Origin: CAVVUC01 sp963751395 | Lineage (GTDB): Bacteria; Verrucomicrobiota; Verrucomicrobiia; Chthoniobacterales; Chthoniobacteraceae | Length of the DNA: 64,000 nt | Assembly (NCBI GenBank): GCA_963751395.1 | Contig: CAVVUC010000001.1 | Span: 1,488,001 to 1,552,000, forward strand | Direction: 5' to 3' | Shown: piece by piece, positions 27,905 through 37,400 of the stretch | Position numbering within the stretch: the stretch's first letter is position 1 | Layout: every line of letters starts with the position of its first letter | Program-made: the position numbers and the translations under genes | The notes under the pieces: generated by a model | Seen by the model: only the letters and a program-made list of their open reading frames with translations | Database searches by the model: none | What the model was told of the DNA's origin: nothing

Positions 27905-29416
27905 ATGAAAAATCTCTCCACTCCCGAAATCTGGTTCGTCTGCGGTTCGCAGCATCTCTACGGCCCCGGCCCGCTCAAGCAGGTCGCAGCCAACGCGCAG
28001 AAAGTTGCCGAAGCCCTCGCGCTCTCGAAACGACTTCCATTGAAGACCGTGTTCAAGGCCCTGCTGACCACGCCGGAGGAAATCGCGCAGCTTTGCATCG
28101 AGGCCAACAGCGATCCGAATTGCGGCGGGTTGATCCTGTGGATGCACACCTTTTCGCCGTCGAAGATGTGGATTCGCGGGCTCACGAGCTTGAAAAAGCC
28201 GTTCCTGCATCTGCACACGCAGTTCAACCGCGATCTTCCCTGGAACACCATCGACATGGATTTCATGAACCTCAACCAGGCGGCGCACGGCGACCGCGAG
28301 GCCGGGTTCATCCACACGCGCCTGCGGCTCGGGCGCAAAGTCGTGGTCGGTCATTGGGAGGACACCGAGGTGCAGGATCGCATCGGCGCGTGGATGCGCG
28401 CGGTGCATGGCTGGCATGATGCGCAGGGCGCGAAGTTTGCGCGGTTCGGTGACAACATGCGTTACGTCGCCGTGACCGATGGCGACAAGGTGTCGGCGGA
28501 AACGAAGTTTGGTTATGCCGTCAACGGTTACGGCGTCGGCGACCTCGTGAAGAAGGTCAAGGCGGTTTCCGAGACGGACGTCACGAAGCTCTGTGCCGAG
28601 TACCATGCGCGCTACACCGTGGCCAGGATCCTCGAGAAGGACAGGGCGTGCCACGAATCGCTGCGCGAAGGCGCGCGGATCGAACTCGGGCTGCGGGCTT
28701 TTCTCGAAGAGGGAAATTTCAAGGGATTCACCACCACGTTCGAGGACTTGCACGGACTCAAGCAGTTGCCCGGTCTGGCCGTGCAGCGTCTGATGGCCGA
28801 CGGCTACGGCTTCGGCGCGGAGGGCGACTGGAAAACCGCCGCGCTGCTGCGCGCGATGAAGGTCATGGGCCACGGACTCAAAGGCGGCACCTCGTTCATG
28901 GAGGATTACACCTACCACCTCGCGCCCAAGGGGCATCAAGTGCTCGGCGCGCACATGCTGGAAATCTGCGAGTCCATCGCCGCGACCAAGCCTTCGCTGG
29001 AGATTCATCCGCTCGGCATCGGCGGCAAGGAAGACCCGGTGCGTCTTGTGTTCGACGCTCCCGCGGGTCCGGCGCTGAACGCCTCGCTCATCGACCTGGG
29101 CAACCGCTTCCGCCTCATCGTGAATGAAGTCAAAGCCGTGAAGACGCCGAAGCTGCCGAAGCTGCCCGTGGCGCGGGCGGTGTGGGAATGTCAGCCGGAT
29201 TTCAAGACCGCCTGCGCGGCGTGGATTCTTGCGGGCGGAGCGCATCACACCGGCTACAGCTACAGCGTGACCACCGAGATGCTGGAGGATTTCGCCACCA
29301 TCGCGGGAATCGAGATGGTGGTCATCGACCAGAAGACCGATCTTCGCACGTTCAAGCAGGAGCTTCGCAACAACGAGCTCTACTATCACCTCGCACCCGG
29401 CCTTGGGCGGTGGTGA
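27905..29416 (+). CDS. araA: L-arabinose isomerase
   Basis: The product has 503 residues, full length for AraA, which converts L-arabinose to L-ribulose using Mn2+. The start EIWFVCGSQHLYGPGPLKQV is the family N-terminus. GLILWMHTFSPSKMWIRGL and LHLHTQFNRDLPW follow. Metal-binding Glu and His residues lie in GTSFMEDYTYHL, LGAHMLEICES and AHHTGYSYSVT. Part of the araBA unit; a strong GC-rich inverted repeat follows 36 bases after the stop. Confidence 0.97.
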   Translation: MKNLSTPEIWFVCGSQHLYGPGPLKQVAANAQKVAEALALSKRLPLKTVFKALLTTPEEIAQLCIEANSDPNCGGLILWMHTFSPSKMWIRGLTSLKKPFLHLHTQFNRDLPWNTIDMDFMNLNQAAHGDREAGFIHTRLRLGRKVVVGHWEDTEVQDRIGAWMRAVHGWHDAQGAKFARFGDNMRYVAVTDGDKVSAETKFGYAVNGYGVGDLVKKVKAVSETDVTKLCAEYHARYTVARILEKDRACHESLREGARIELGLRAFLEEGNFKGFTTTFEDLHGLKQLPGLAVQRLMADGYGFGAEGDWKTAALLRAMKVMGHGLKGGTSFMEDYTYHLAPKGHQVLGAHMLEICESIAATKPSLEIHPLGIGGKEDPVRLVFDAPAGPALNASLIDLGNRFRLIVNEVKAVKTPKLPKLPVARAVWECQPDFKTACAAWILAGGAHHTGYSYSVTTEMLEDFATIAGIEMVVIDQKTDLRTFKQELRNNELYYHLAPGLGRW

Positions 29417-29452
29417 ATGGCAGGCTTCAGAACGGGTGTGATTGAAAGCGGG

Positions 29453-29611
29453 GCCGGGACGTAGCTGCGACGCCCTCGTCGCAGGAAGTTCTGCGCGGCG
29501 CCTCGCCGCGCTTCCGGACGCGAACCAGGATGCGACGCGGGCGCCGCCTTCCTGGCGGCGGGGTGCCGCCAGGCACTTCCTGCGACGAGGGCGTCGCAGC
29601 TACGTCCCGGC
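29453..29611. repeat. 37-bp perfect inverted repeat flanking a GC-rich core
   Basis: Arms at 29453-29489 and 29575-29611 are perfect reverse complements over 37 bases, starting GCCGGGACGTAGCTGCGACG. The 85-base core also folds on itself (GGCGGCGCCTCGCCGC and GGCGCCGCCTTCCTGGCGGC). It sits between araA and the glycosidase gene and could act as a terminator or mRNA stabiliser, or it may be a small mobile element. Confidence 0.85.
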
Positions 29612-29676
29612 ATCACTTTCATTCACACGCCGTTCCGCTTGTCTTCAATTCGCGAAGCCTTCACATTACCCGGCGT

Positions 29677-32600
29677 ATGAACCCGATCATCCCCCGCGTC
29701 TCAGGAACAAACCTGCTTCTCTGCGTCATCAGCGCCGCTCTCCTCGGTGCCAGTTCCCGCGTATGGAGCGCACCGGCACCGCCAGTGCGGATCAAGCCCG
29801 GTGTTTTTCTGGAGGGCAAAATCGAGCGCCCGCTTCGTTACACGCCGGTGGGAACGGATTTCGTCATCACCAACGGCGGCGAATTTTTCAACCGCCCGCT
29901 CTACGGCGGCAGCAGCGCGTTCCGCGTGGATGGCGGTGACGTGCCGGAGTTCTCGCTTTACCTGCCGGGGCGCGGAGGAAACTTGCGGCCCGGCATTCGC
30001 GCGGGCGGCAAGGTGAAATGGCTGCACGAGGCGGAGAAAGTCACCGCGCGCTATCGGCCCGGCGCGATGGTCTATGAAATTCGCGACCCGCTGCTCGGCG
30101 ACGGTGTTCTGCAACTCGAGGCCATCGCCACACGCGCGACGGAAGGTTTTCTGGTTCGTGCGGAACTCACCGGCGCGACGCGAAACGTGGAACTGATTTT
30201 CGCCTTCGGCGGCGTGGATGGCCTGCGCGGACGGCGCGACGGCGACATCGGCACCGAGCGCGAGCCGGTCTCGAAATTTTTCCAACTGCGCGCGGAACAA
30301 TGCGTGGGGCAACACCATCGCACTCTCGAAAAATTCGTTCACCGTGAGTGGCAAGCCCGGCGTGGTCGGCGGCGTGATTTCCGCAGACTGCGCGCTTGCG
30401 GTCTCCGACGCGGCGAACTGGTCGAACGCGGAAAGGCTCTTCGCAGCGCCGGACGCGGGCGCAAAGCAGCCGCTCGCGATCGGCGGCCTCAAACTCACGC
30501 CGGGTGCGCCGGCATTCGTGGGAATTCAGATGCTCGCATCGAGCAGCGAAGCCGACAAGGCGCCTCTGATTTATGGCGAAGTCGGCGAGAAACGGGTCCC
30601 GCCCAAAGCGGGGAAGCGCATCCCACAGTGGCGCGCGGAGGAGCTGGCGCCGCTCTTTGCAAAGGAGGAGGCGGCCCGGCGCGAGCTCGCGGATCGTGTG
30701 CGGGTGGAGACGCCCGACCCGTTCATCAATGCCGCCGCGGCTGCATTGAACGTGGCGGCGGATGCGGTTTGGGACGACCGGCAGGAGGCTTATCTGCATG
30801 GCGGTGTCGCGTGGCGGGTGCGGCTGCTCGGCTGGCGCGTGAGCTACGCCGGCGACACGCTCGGCTGGCATGACCGCACGGCGAAGCATTTTGCCGGTTA
30901 CGCCAAACAGCAAAACACCGGGCCGGTTCCCGCCGTGATTCCGCCGCCCGAGGAGATCTCGAATCTGGCGCGCAACGAAAACGCGCTCCACTCGAATGGC
31001 GACATGACGAACTCGCATTACGACATGAACCTCGTCGGCGTGGACGCATTCTTCCGTCATCTGCTCTGGACCGGCGATCTCGATTACGCGCGGAAGATGT
31101 GGCCGGTGATCGAGCGGCATCTCGCTTGGGAGCGGCGCTTGTTCCGGCGCGAGTTCGGCGCGAACAAACTGCCGCTCTACGAGGCGTATTGCTGCATCTG
31201 GGCCAGTGACGACCTCGCATACAACGGAGGCGGCGGGACTCATTCCTCGGCTTACAATTTTTACCACAACCGGATGGCGGCGCGCGTGGCGAAGCTGCTC
31301 GGAAAAGATGCCGCGCCATACGAGCGCGAGGCGGACTTGATCGCGAAGGGCATGAACGAGAATCTCTGGCTCGCGGATCGCGGGTGGTTCGCGGAGTGGA
31401 AGGATATGCTCGGCCTGCAACTGGTTCATCCCAACGCCGCGGCGTGGACGTTTTACCACACGGTCGATTCCGAAGTGCCGTCGCCGCTCGAAGCGTGGCA
31501 GATGTCGCGCTTCGTGGATACGCAGATCGCGCGCATCCCGATACAGCGGCGCCGGATGTGCCGCCCGGCAGTTACACTATCCCGACGACAAGCTGGATGC
31601 CTTACACCTGGTCGCTGAATAACGTGGTGCTGGCCGAGACGATGCACACCGCGCTCGCTTACTGGCAGGCCAGTCGCGCGGACGGCGCGTTCGCGCTTTT
31701 CAAAGGAGCGGTGCTCGACAGCATGTATCTCGGCCTGTGCCCCGGCAATGTCGGCATGTGTACCTACTTCGATGCGACGCGGCACGAATCGCAGCGCGAT
31801 TTCGGAGACGGCGTCGGCGCGATGGCGCGGACGCTCGTCGAGGGATTGTTCGGCGTGCAGCCGGATTTGCTCGCGGGCGAAATCAAGGTGCGGCCCGGCT
31901 TTCCCGCGGACTGGAACAACGCCGCGATCAAGCACCCGGATTTTCAATTCAACTTCCAGCGCAACGGCCTTCGCGATACCTACGCGATGGAAACCAAGTT
32001 CGCCAGACCGCTGAGGCTGCGGCTCGACGTCGCGGCTCGTGCCGATGAAGTCGGGGGCGTGACCGTGAACGGCAGGCCGGCAAAGTGGCGCGTGATCGAG
32101 GAAGCGGTCGGCGCTCCCCGCATCGAGATCGAAACCGCGGCGGAGAAGGTGCAAAACGTCGTCATCCAGTGGCGCGGAAAATCCCCGGCGGTCGCAGGCG
32201 CGAGCCAGGCGGTGCCGCCGGACGCCGAACTCCGGGTCGATTGCGGCGCGAAGATTCTGGCACTCGCCGATCCGCAGCGCGCGCTTGGCGGAGCGAAGTT
32301 CGACGGGACGTCCTTGACCGGCACTGCGATCGGCACGGCGGGGCATCGCACCGTCTTTGCAAAAGTGGGGCAGGGGAGTTTGCGCTGGTGGCAGCCGGTG
32401 ACGTTCGAGATTCGCCCGGCTCCCGAAACCGCCCTGCCGATGGATTGGACGAAGCCGCTTTCTGCGAAATTCGAACCGGTCGATCTGGCCGCGGCGTTCA
32501 ACGACAAGCTCACGCAGATTTTTAAGAACGAATATCGCAAGCCCCGGTCGCCGTTCTGCTCGCTCGCCACGCCAAAGCAGGGGTTCGGCAGTTGGTGTCA

Positions 32601-33183
32601 TCCCGAACAAACCTTCGACGTGGACGACTCCGGCCTGCGCGCGGCTGCTGCAAAGTCCGACGGGAAAATCGTTCTGCCCAACGGCGTGCCCCTCGCCACG
32701 CCCGGCTCTGCCGATGCGAAAAACATCGCGTTCGTCTCGCAGTGGGAGAACTACCCGCGCGAGATTTCCGTTCCGCTCACAGGAAAATCTCCGCACCTCT
32801 TTTTGCTCATGGCCGGTTCGACGGCTGCGATGCAAAGCCGCATCGACAACGGCGAAGTGATCGTGACCTACGCCGATGGCTCGTCCGCACGGCTCGCGCT
32901 GCACAACCCGACGACCTGGTGGCCGATCGATCAGGACTATTACATCGACGACTTCGCCTTTCGTCGGCCCGAGCCGCTTCCCGTGCGGGTGGATTTGAAA
33001 ACGGGCACGACTCGCGTGTTGAGAATGGACGAGTTCAAAGGCAAAGGCCGGAGCGTTCCCGGCGGCGCGGCGACAGTCCTCGATCTGCCGCTCGATGCCG
33101 GCAGGGAATTGAAATCGCTGACCGTCCGCGCCCTCGCCAACGAAGTGGTCATCGGCCTGATGAGCGCGACGTTGCAGCGTTGA
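29677..33183 (+). pseudogene. Six-hairpin glycosidase-like protein (DUF4450-type), two frameshifts
   Basis: The joined reading is about 1,168 residues. A signal peptide ends at about residue 31 (ISAALLGASSRVWSA). An N-terminal beta-rich domain follows (to about 330), then a helical alpha/alpha barrel containing VAWRVRLLGWRVSYAGDTLG, NGDMTNSHYDMNLVG and CCIWASDDLAYNGGGGTHSS. The C-terminal part is beta-sandwich-like. A +1 slip near 30283 and a compensating -1 slip near 31540 disrupt the frame, but both sides remain conserved. The fold fits glycoside hydrolases of the six-hairpin clan, and the DUF4450 assignment is from memory. Its place directly after araBA suggests it releases or processes arabinose-containing pectic or plant glycans. 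Expression as one protein depends on whether the slips are real. Confidence 0.6.
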
Positions 33184-33194
33184 AGAACCGCCGC

Positions 33195-33335
33195 TGTTAG
33201 CCGGCCACGCCGCTGTAGCCGGCCACGTTGAGGCCGGCGGCACGTGACTGCGATTGCAAAACCCGCTGCCCCCCACCGCCGGCCTCAGCGTGGCCGGCCA
33301 CAACAACCGGCCTCAGCGTGGCCGGCTACAACAAC
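33195..33335. repeat. REP/BIME-like palindrome cluster, copy 1
   Basis: Four units carry the GCCGGCC / GGCCGGC palindrome, separated by a short variable loop. Two are in one orientation (33195-33240) and two inverted (33278-33332). Between the halves is CGATTGCAAAACCCGC at 33251-33266, which recurs in two other clusters of the window. The cluster begins 11 bases after the stop of the glycosidase-like gene. Confidence 0.85.
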
Positions 33336-33595
33336 TCGATTTCCCCCTGCCAGGGCCACTCTTCGCTGCGCGCCACAAGCTTGCCTCGCACCGGATTGTT
33401 CACGACATATTCCCATTTCTCCGAGCAGCTCTCGGTCGAGCGCAGGACGTGATCGAAAAACTCCGGCTGCCAGAGCGGCGCTTCGATCCCCAGTGCGCGG
33501 AGGATCTGCTTCGAGGTCCATTCCTTCCAGAAACGCATGAATTCCGACAACGGCTTCGCATCCGGCTCCGGGGCGCAGAAGAAATGCACATGATC
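33326..33595 (-). pseudogene. REP-associated tyrosine transposase (RAYT, Y1_Tnp), 5'-truncated
   Basis: The minus strand reads DHVHFFCAPEPD, with the HVH of the HUH metal site. It continues with the C-terminal RAYT signature FWKEWTSKQI, PLWQPEFFDHVLRS, EKWEYVVNNPVRGKLVARSE and EWPWQGEI. A TAG codon lies immediately upstream of the DHVH segment, and the sequence beyond is unrelated repeat DNA, so the N-terminal half with the rest of the domain is missing. The stop codon is formed by the GTTGTAG edge of a REP unit. RAYTs are thought to mobilise REP palindromes, so this is a dead copy lying inside its likely substrate. Confidence 0.75.
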
Positions 33596-33717
33596 CTAAA
33601 TTCCGCAGTTTCATAGAACCACGGATTACACAGATAGCACGGATACAGAGGGTTCCAGCCATCTGGAATCAGGGCAAACGCATCTAAACCATGAAGAGCA
33701 CCAAAGGTGCAAAATAC

Positions 33718-33861
33718 CTCAGCCCAGGGCAACGCCCTGGGTTTCGATCGAATAAATTTCCAGCCCTGCAAGGGCGAGACATTGCGTGCCAGTCCGGATA
33801 TTGCGCCCTTACAGGGCTGTTCGTTCGATGATGGCGTCCCCAGGGCGTTGCCCTGGGCTGA
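33718..33861. repeat. Inverted repeat with CTCAGCCCAGGGCAACGCCC arms
   Basis: Perfect 24-base inverted arms lie at 33718-33741 and 33838-33861. Inside them, a second pair (CAGCCCTGCAAGGGCG near 33762 and its near-complement near 33805) extends the fold. The element lies in non-coding DNA upstream of the large PEP-CTERM protein and is distinct in sequence from the REP units around it. Confidence 0.8.
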
Positions 33862-33902
33862 GATAGGTTGCGCCTTCAGCGCAAAAGAAAACCCGCCCGT
33901 TG

Positions 33903-33992
33903 ACCCCGGCGGCGAGGCGCGTCCGATTGCAAAACCCGCCCGCTGATTCCAGCCCTGCCCGCTCCGCCGGCCTCGACGTGGCCGGCTACAAC
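33903..33992. repeat. REP/BIME-like cluster, copy 2
   Basis: A left half-unit (CCCCGGCGGC) is followed by CGATTGCAAAACCCGC at 33924-33939 and a complete inverted unit at 33966-33992 ending GTGGCCGGCTACAAC. It has the same layout as the clusters at 33195 and 41761. Confidence 0.8.
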
Positions 33993-34027
33993 CGCCTTCC
34001 GCCTTCCGCAATCCGCCTTCCGCCTTC

Positions 34028-34075
34028 AAGTTTCAGGTTTCAGGTTTCAGGTTTTCCCCCCGCCTTCCGCCCCTT
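34028..34075 (+). repeat. TTTCAGG heptamer repeat followed by CCGCCTTCCGCC
   Basis: Three or four TTTCAGG units and a following TTTTCCCCCCGCCTTCCGCC string lie in non-coding DNA. Nearly the same arrangement occurs inside the first 30 codons of the next gene (34520-34600). The remainder of 34076-34488 is AT-richer intergenic DNA that probably carries the promoter; I see no gene there. Confidence 0.6.
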
Positions 34076-34488
34076 TTTTGGCCTGCTCAGATTTCTAAGA
34101 AAATAGACGCAATTTCATCTAGTATTTTTTTTTGAACTTGATAATGTCGAAATGTTTTAACCCCTTTTAACAAGTCGCCAACCCATAAACGCCCCAGCCG
34201 ACCCGCCCTAGAAATGCAGCAAATCTCCCAGTTCCGCACAAACGCGCGCACGAGCCTTTGCTCTGCGGGATGGCTGTGTTTTACACGTTCCGGGAGGGCG
34301 ATCCAACCACGCGGGCCTCTCGATTCCTGCTGCTTTCCGGCGACCGGTCTCCGTGCTGTTCTCATCCATACGCAGCCGCACTTGTCGGCAGCTCCTTTTT
34401 CTTCCGACTGATTTCACTCATTCACCTCCAAAAACCGAATCCGTTTCAATAAATCGCCGCTCCAACAAAAAACCAGCCAATCCAGCTT

Positions 34489-37400
34489 ATGAAAACGATC
34501 ACCCGTCCCTGCGCCTCCGCATTCCGCCTTCCTGTTTCAGCTTTCAGGTCTCAAGTTTCAGGTTTCAAGTTTTCCCCTCCCGCCTTCCGCATTTTCTTCG
34601 CTTTGCTGCTCCTGCTTGGGTTCGGCCAGGCCGCATTCGCGCAGTCCACATGGAACATGACCGGGACGAACGGTTGGAACACGGCGGGGAACTGGAATCC
34701 CAGCAGTGTTCCAGATTCCACAGGGACGGCAGTTTTTTCCGCCAGCAATTCAAATCAGTGGATCACCCTCAATGCCGACCAAGCGGCGCTGGGATTGATC
34801 TTTAACAACACTGGTACGACAATATTCCGCGCCAACTCCTCCGGCGCCACGGCCCGCAAGCTCACGCTCGGCACGGGCGGCATCACCATTGCCTCCACGG
34901 CGGGCAACGTGCTCTTCAGCGACACCCCTGCCACCTACGGCGTGCTGACGATTGACACTGGCTCCACCACCCAAACGTGGACCAACAACGCCTTGTCCTT
35001 CACCGCCGGGCCAGTGACTGGCAGCGGGACCCTGAACCTCGTTGGCGCGAACTCTTCCTCGGTCAATAACATCGGCCAGTTTTCCTTGGGCCTCAGCGGC
35101 TATAGTGGCGCGCTCAACCTCACCAACGCCCGCCTGGTCAACACCGTCGCCACCAACGGCTTCGGCACCGCAGGATTGCTCACCATCAACGACGGCGCGC
35201 AAATATTTCTCAACGTCGCCAGCACCACTATTTCCCGGAACCTTTCGATTGCCGGCAACGGTTGGTATGATACCGGTGGGACTCAACGCGGCGCGATTCG
35301 CTTCGGGAATACCGGAACGATCAGCGGCCAGATCACCCTCGCGGCCAATTCACGGATCGTCGCCTCTGCCGCTGGCATTCTGAGCGGCAAAATCACCGGT
35401 GGTTTTGGCTTGGAAATCGGCAGGGCGGGAGGCAGCGAGACCTCAACAATCTCGTTAGAAGGCAGCACGGCCAACGACTATTCCGGCCTGACCACCGTCA
35501 ACGCGGGCAGCTTGCTTCTGAATAAAACAGGCGTCAATGCCATCGCCGGAAACGTGCTCGTGACGAGCGGCGGCACGCTCTCGAACACCGCCAACAACCA
35601 AATCGCGAACAGCGCCACGGTCACTGTGGATAGCAATGCTGCCGTGTGGACTCTCAATGCAAAATCCGAGACTATTGATACACTGAACCTCTCCGGCGCT
35701 TACGTTGCGAATAAAGGGTTTGTCACAGGCGGGGAAAGCAGTCTGACCGTCACGAACTTGAACGTATCAGGCGGTGGCGTCACATTGAACAGCTCTGGGG
35801 CTGGTAAACTGGGCACCATCACCGCCAACACCGTCACCAACACCGGCGGCACTTGGGTGTTTGGAACAGCAAGTGGAACCCAGAGCCTGGTCGTCGGTTC
35901 CGGCGGCCTCACGATTGGCGGCGGTTCCACCATGGCCGTGGCCTCGGCGGCCACAGCCACGACGTTCATCAGCTTGGGCGGGAACGTGACCAGTTCGGCG
36001 AATGCGAATAGCAATATCATCAGCACAAGCGGAGTCAACACTGGCCAACTCCGCCTCAATGCCACCCGCACCTTCGACGTCGCCGATGGTGCCGCCGCCA
36101 GCGACCTGACCATTTCGGCGATTGTCGCCAACGGCGCGGCCACAGGCGCTATCATCAAAACCGGCTCTGGCCTCATGACGCTTTCCGGCAACAACACCTA
36201 CACCGGCGGCACGACATTGTCGGCGGGCACGTTGACCTTTGGGAATGTGAATGCGCTAAGCAGCGGCACGCTGACCTTCACAGGCAACTCGACACTGCAA
36301 TCGGGCGCGTCTGGAACGGTGGCCAACGCCATGGTGCTCAATCCGAGCGTAACAGGCACATTCGACACGGTGGCGCTCAGCAGCACGTTGAGCGGAATCG
36401 TCAGCGGTTCGGGTGCGCTGACCAAGATTGGCTCGGGCACGCTCACGCTCTCAGGCAGCAATACTTTCACTGGCAATGTGACTCTCAACGGCACGACCAA
36501 CGGCAGCATAAAGATCACCAACAGCGACAGTCTTGGAACCAGCAGCAGCGCAAAGACAATAAACTTCTACCAAGGCACCAACGGAGCGGCCGAGCTTGAC
36601 ATGGATCCGGGAGCCGCCGGTTCGATCACGCTTTCGAACAAAATCAATTTCACCATCAGCTCGAACACGACCACCGGCTCTGGCATTGTCAGCCGCACCG
36701 GCACCAACGAAATCCAGGGCAATATCACGATGCAATCGGGCTTTGCATCCACAGCCATCAGCAGTTCCGCCGGTTCAAAGCTGACTTTGTCGGGCACTCT
36801 CAGCGCGAACGCCAGTGGAAGGGTATTGCATCTTGGCGGGGCTTCGACGAACGCGAATACCATCAGCGGCAACATGGACGCCAGCGGCGGCTTTGGTGAT
36901 TACAGCGTCCAGAAGAACGATGCCGGCGTTTGGGTTCTCTCCGGCAGCAACAGCTACACCGGCGTGACGACTATCCAAGGCTCAGCGGGCGGTATCGTGG
37001 TCGGTGCCAATAACGCACTGGGCACCACCGACGGCAACACGACGGTGGCTCCGGGCACATCCCTCGGACTCTCGGGAAACATCAATTATTCCACTGCGGA
37101 AACCATTGTCGGGTCCGGCCAGGGCAGCACAGCGGTGGGAGCATTTACAGCTACCTTGCGAGGTATGGTGCAAAGCGTCAGCGGCAGCAACACCTTTGCC
37201 GGCGCGATCCAGATCAATGCCGCAGGTCTCACGCGCATCGGCACGCAAGACGGCGCACAGCTCACGCTTTCCGGGCCGATCACTTTGAGTAGCGGCGTCT
37301 CAGGCGTGCAAGTCCTCTTCCGCGCCGGGGGCACCAATGGCGACTTCGTCACCCTTAAGAACAGCGGCAATTCCTGGGACAGTGATACGCAGATCTTTAG

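Noticed and set aside
27869..29389. Long minus-strand frame of 506 codons opposite araA
   Set aside because: It is a shadow of a conserved GC-rich gene on the plus strand; its translation is rich in His, Arg and Glu with no family resemblance.
31453..33306. 617-codon minus-strand frame opposite the glycosidase-like gene
   Set aside because: High GC content leaves the opposite strand open; composition is Arg/His-rich and no domain is visible, while the plus strand reads as a secreted protein.
33195..33335. Possible CRISPR array
   Set aside because: The repeated units are palindromic, in alternating orientation and unevenly spaced; they fit REP/BIME elements.
33707..33946. 79-codon frame across the CAGCCCAGGGCAACGCC inverted repeat
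   Set aside because: The apparent peptide is only the translation of repeat DNA and overlaps both inverted arms.
34087..34365. 92-codon minus-strand frame upstream of the PEP-CTERM gene
   Set aside because: It lies in the probable promoter region and shows no conserved features.
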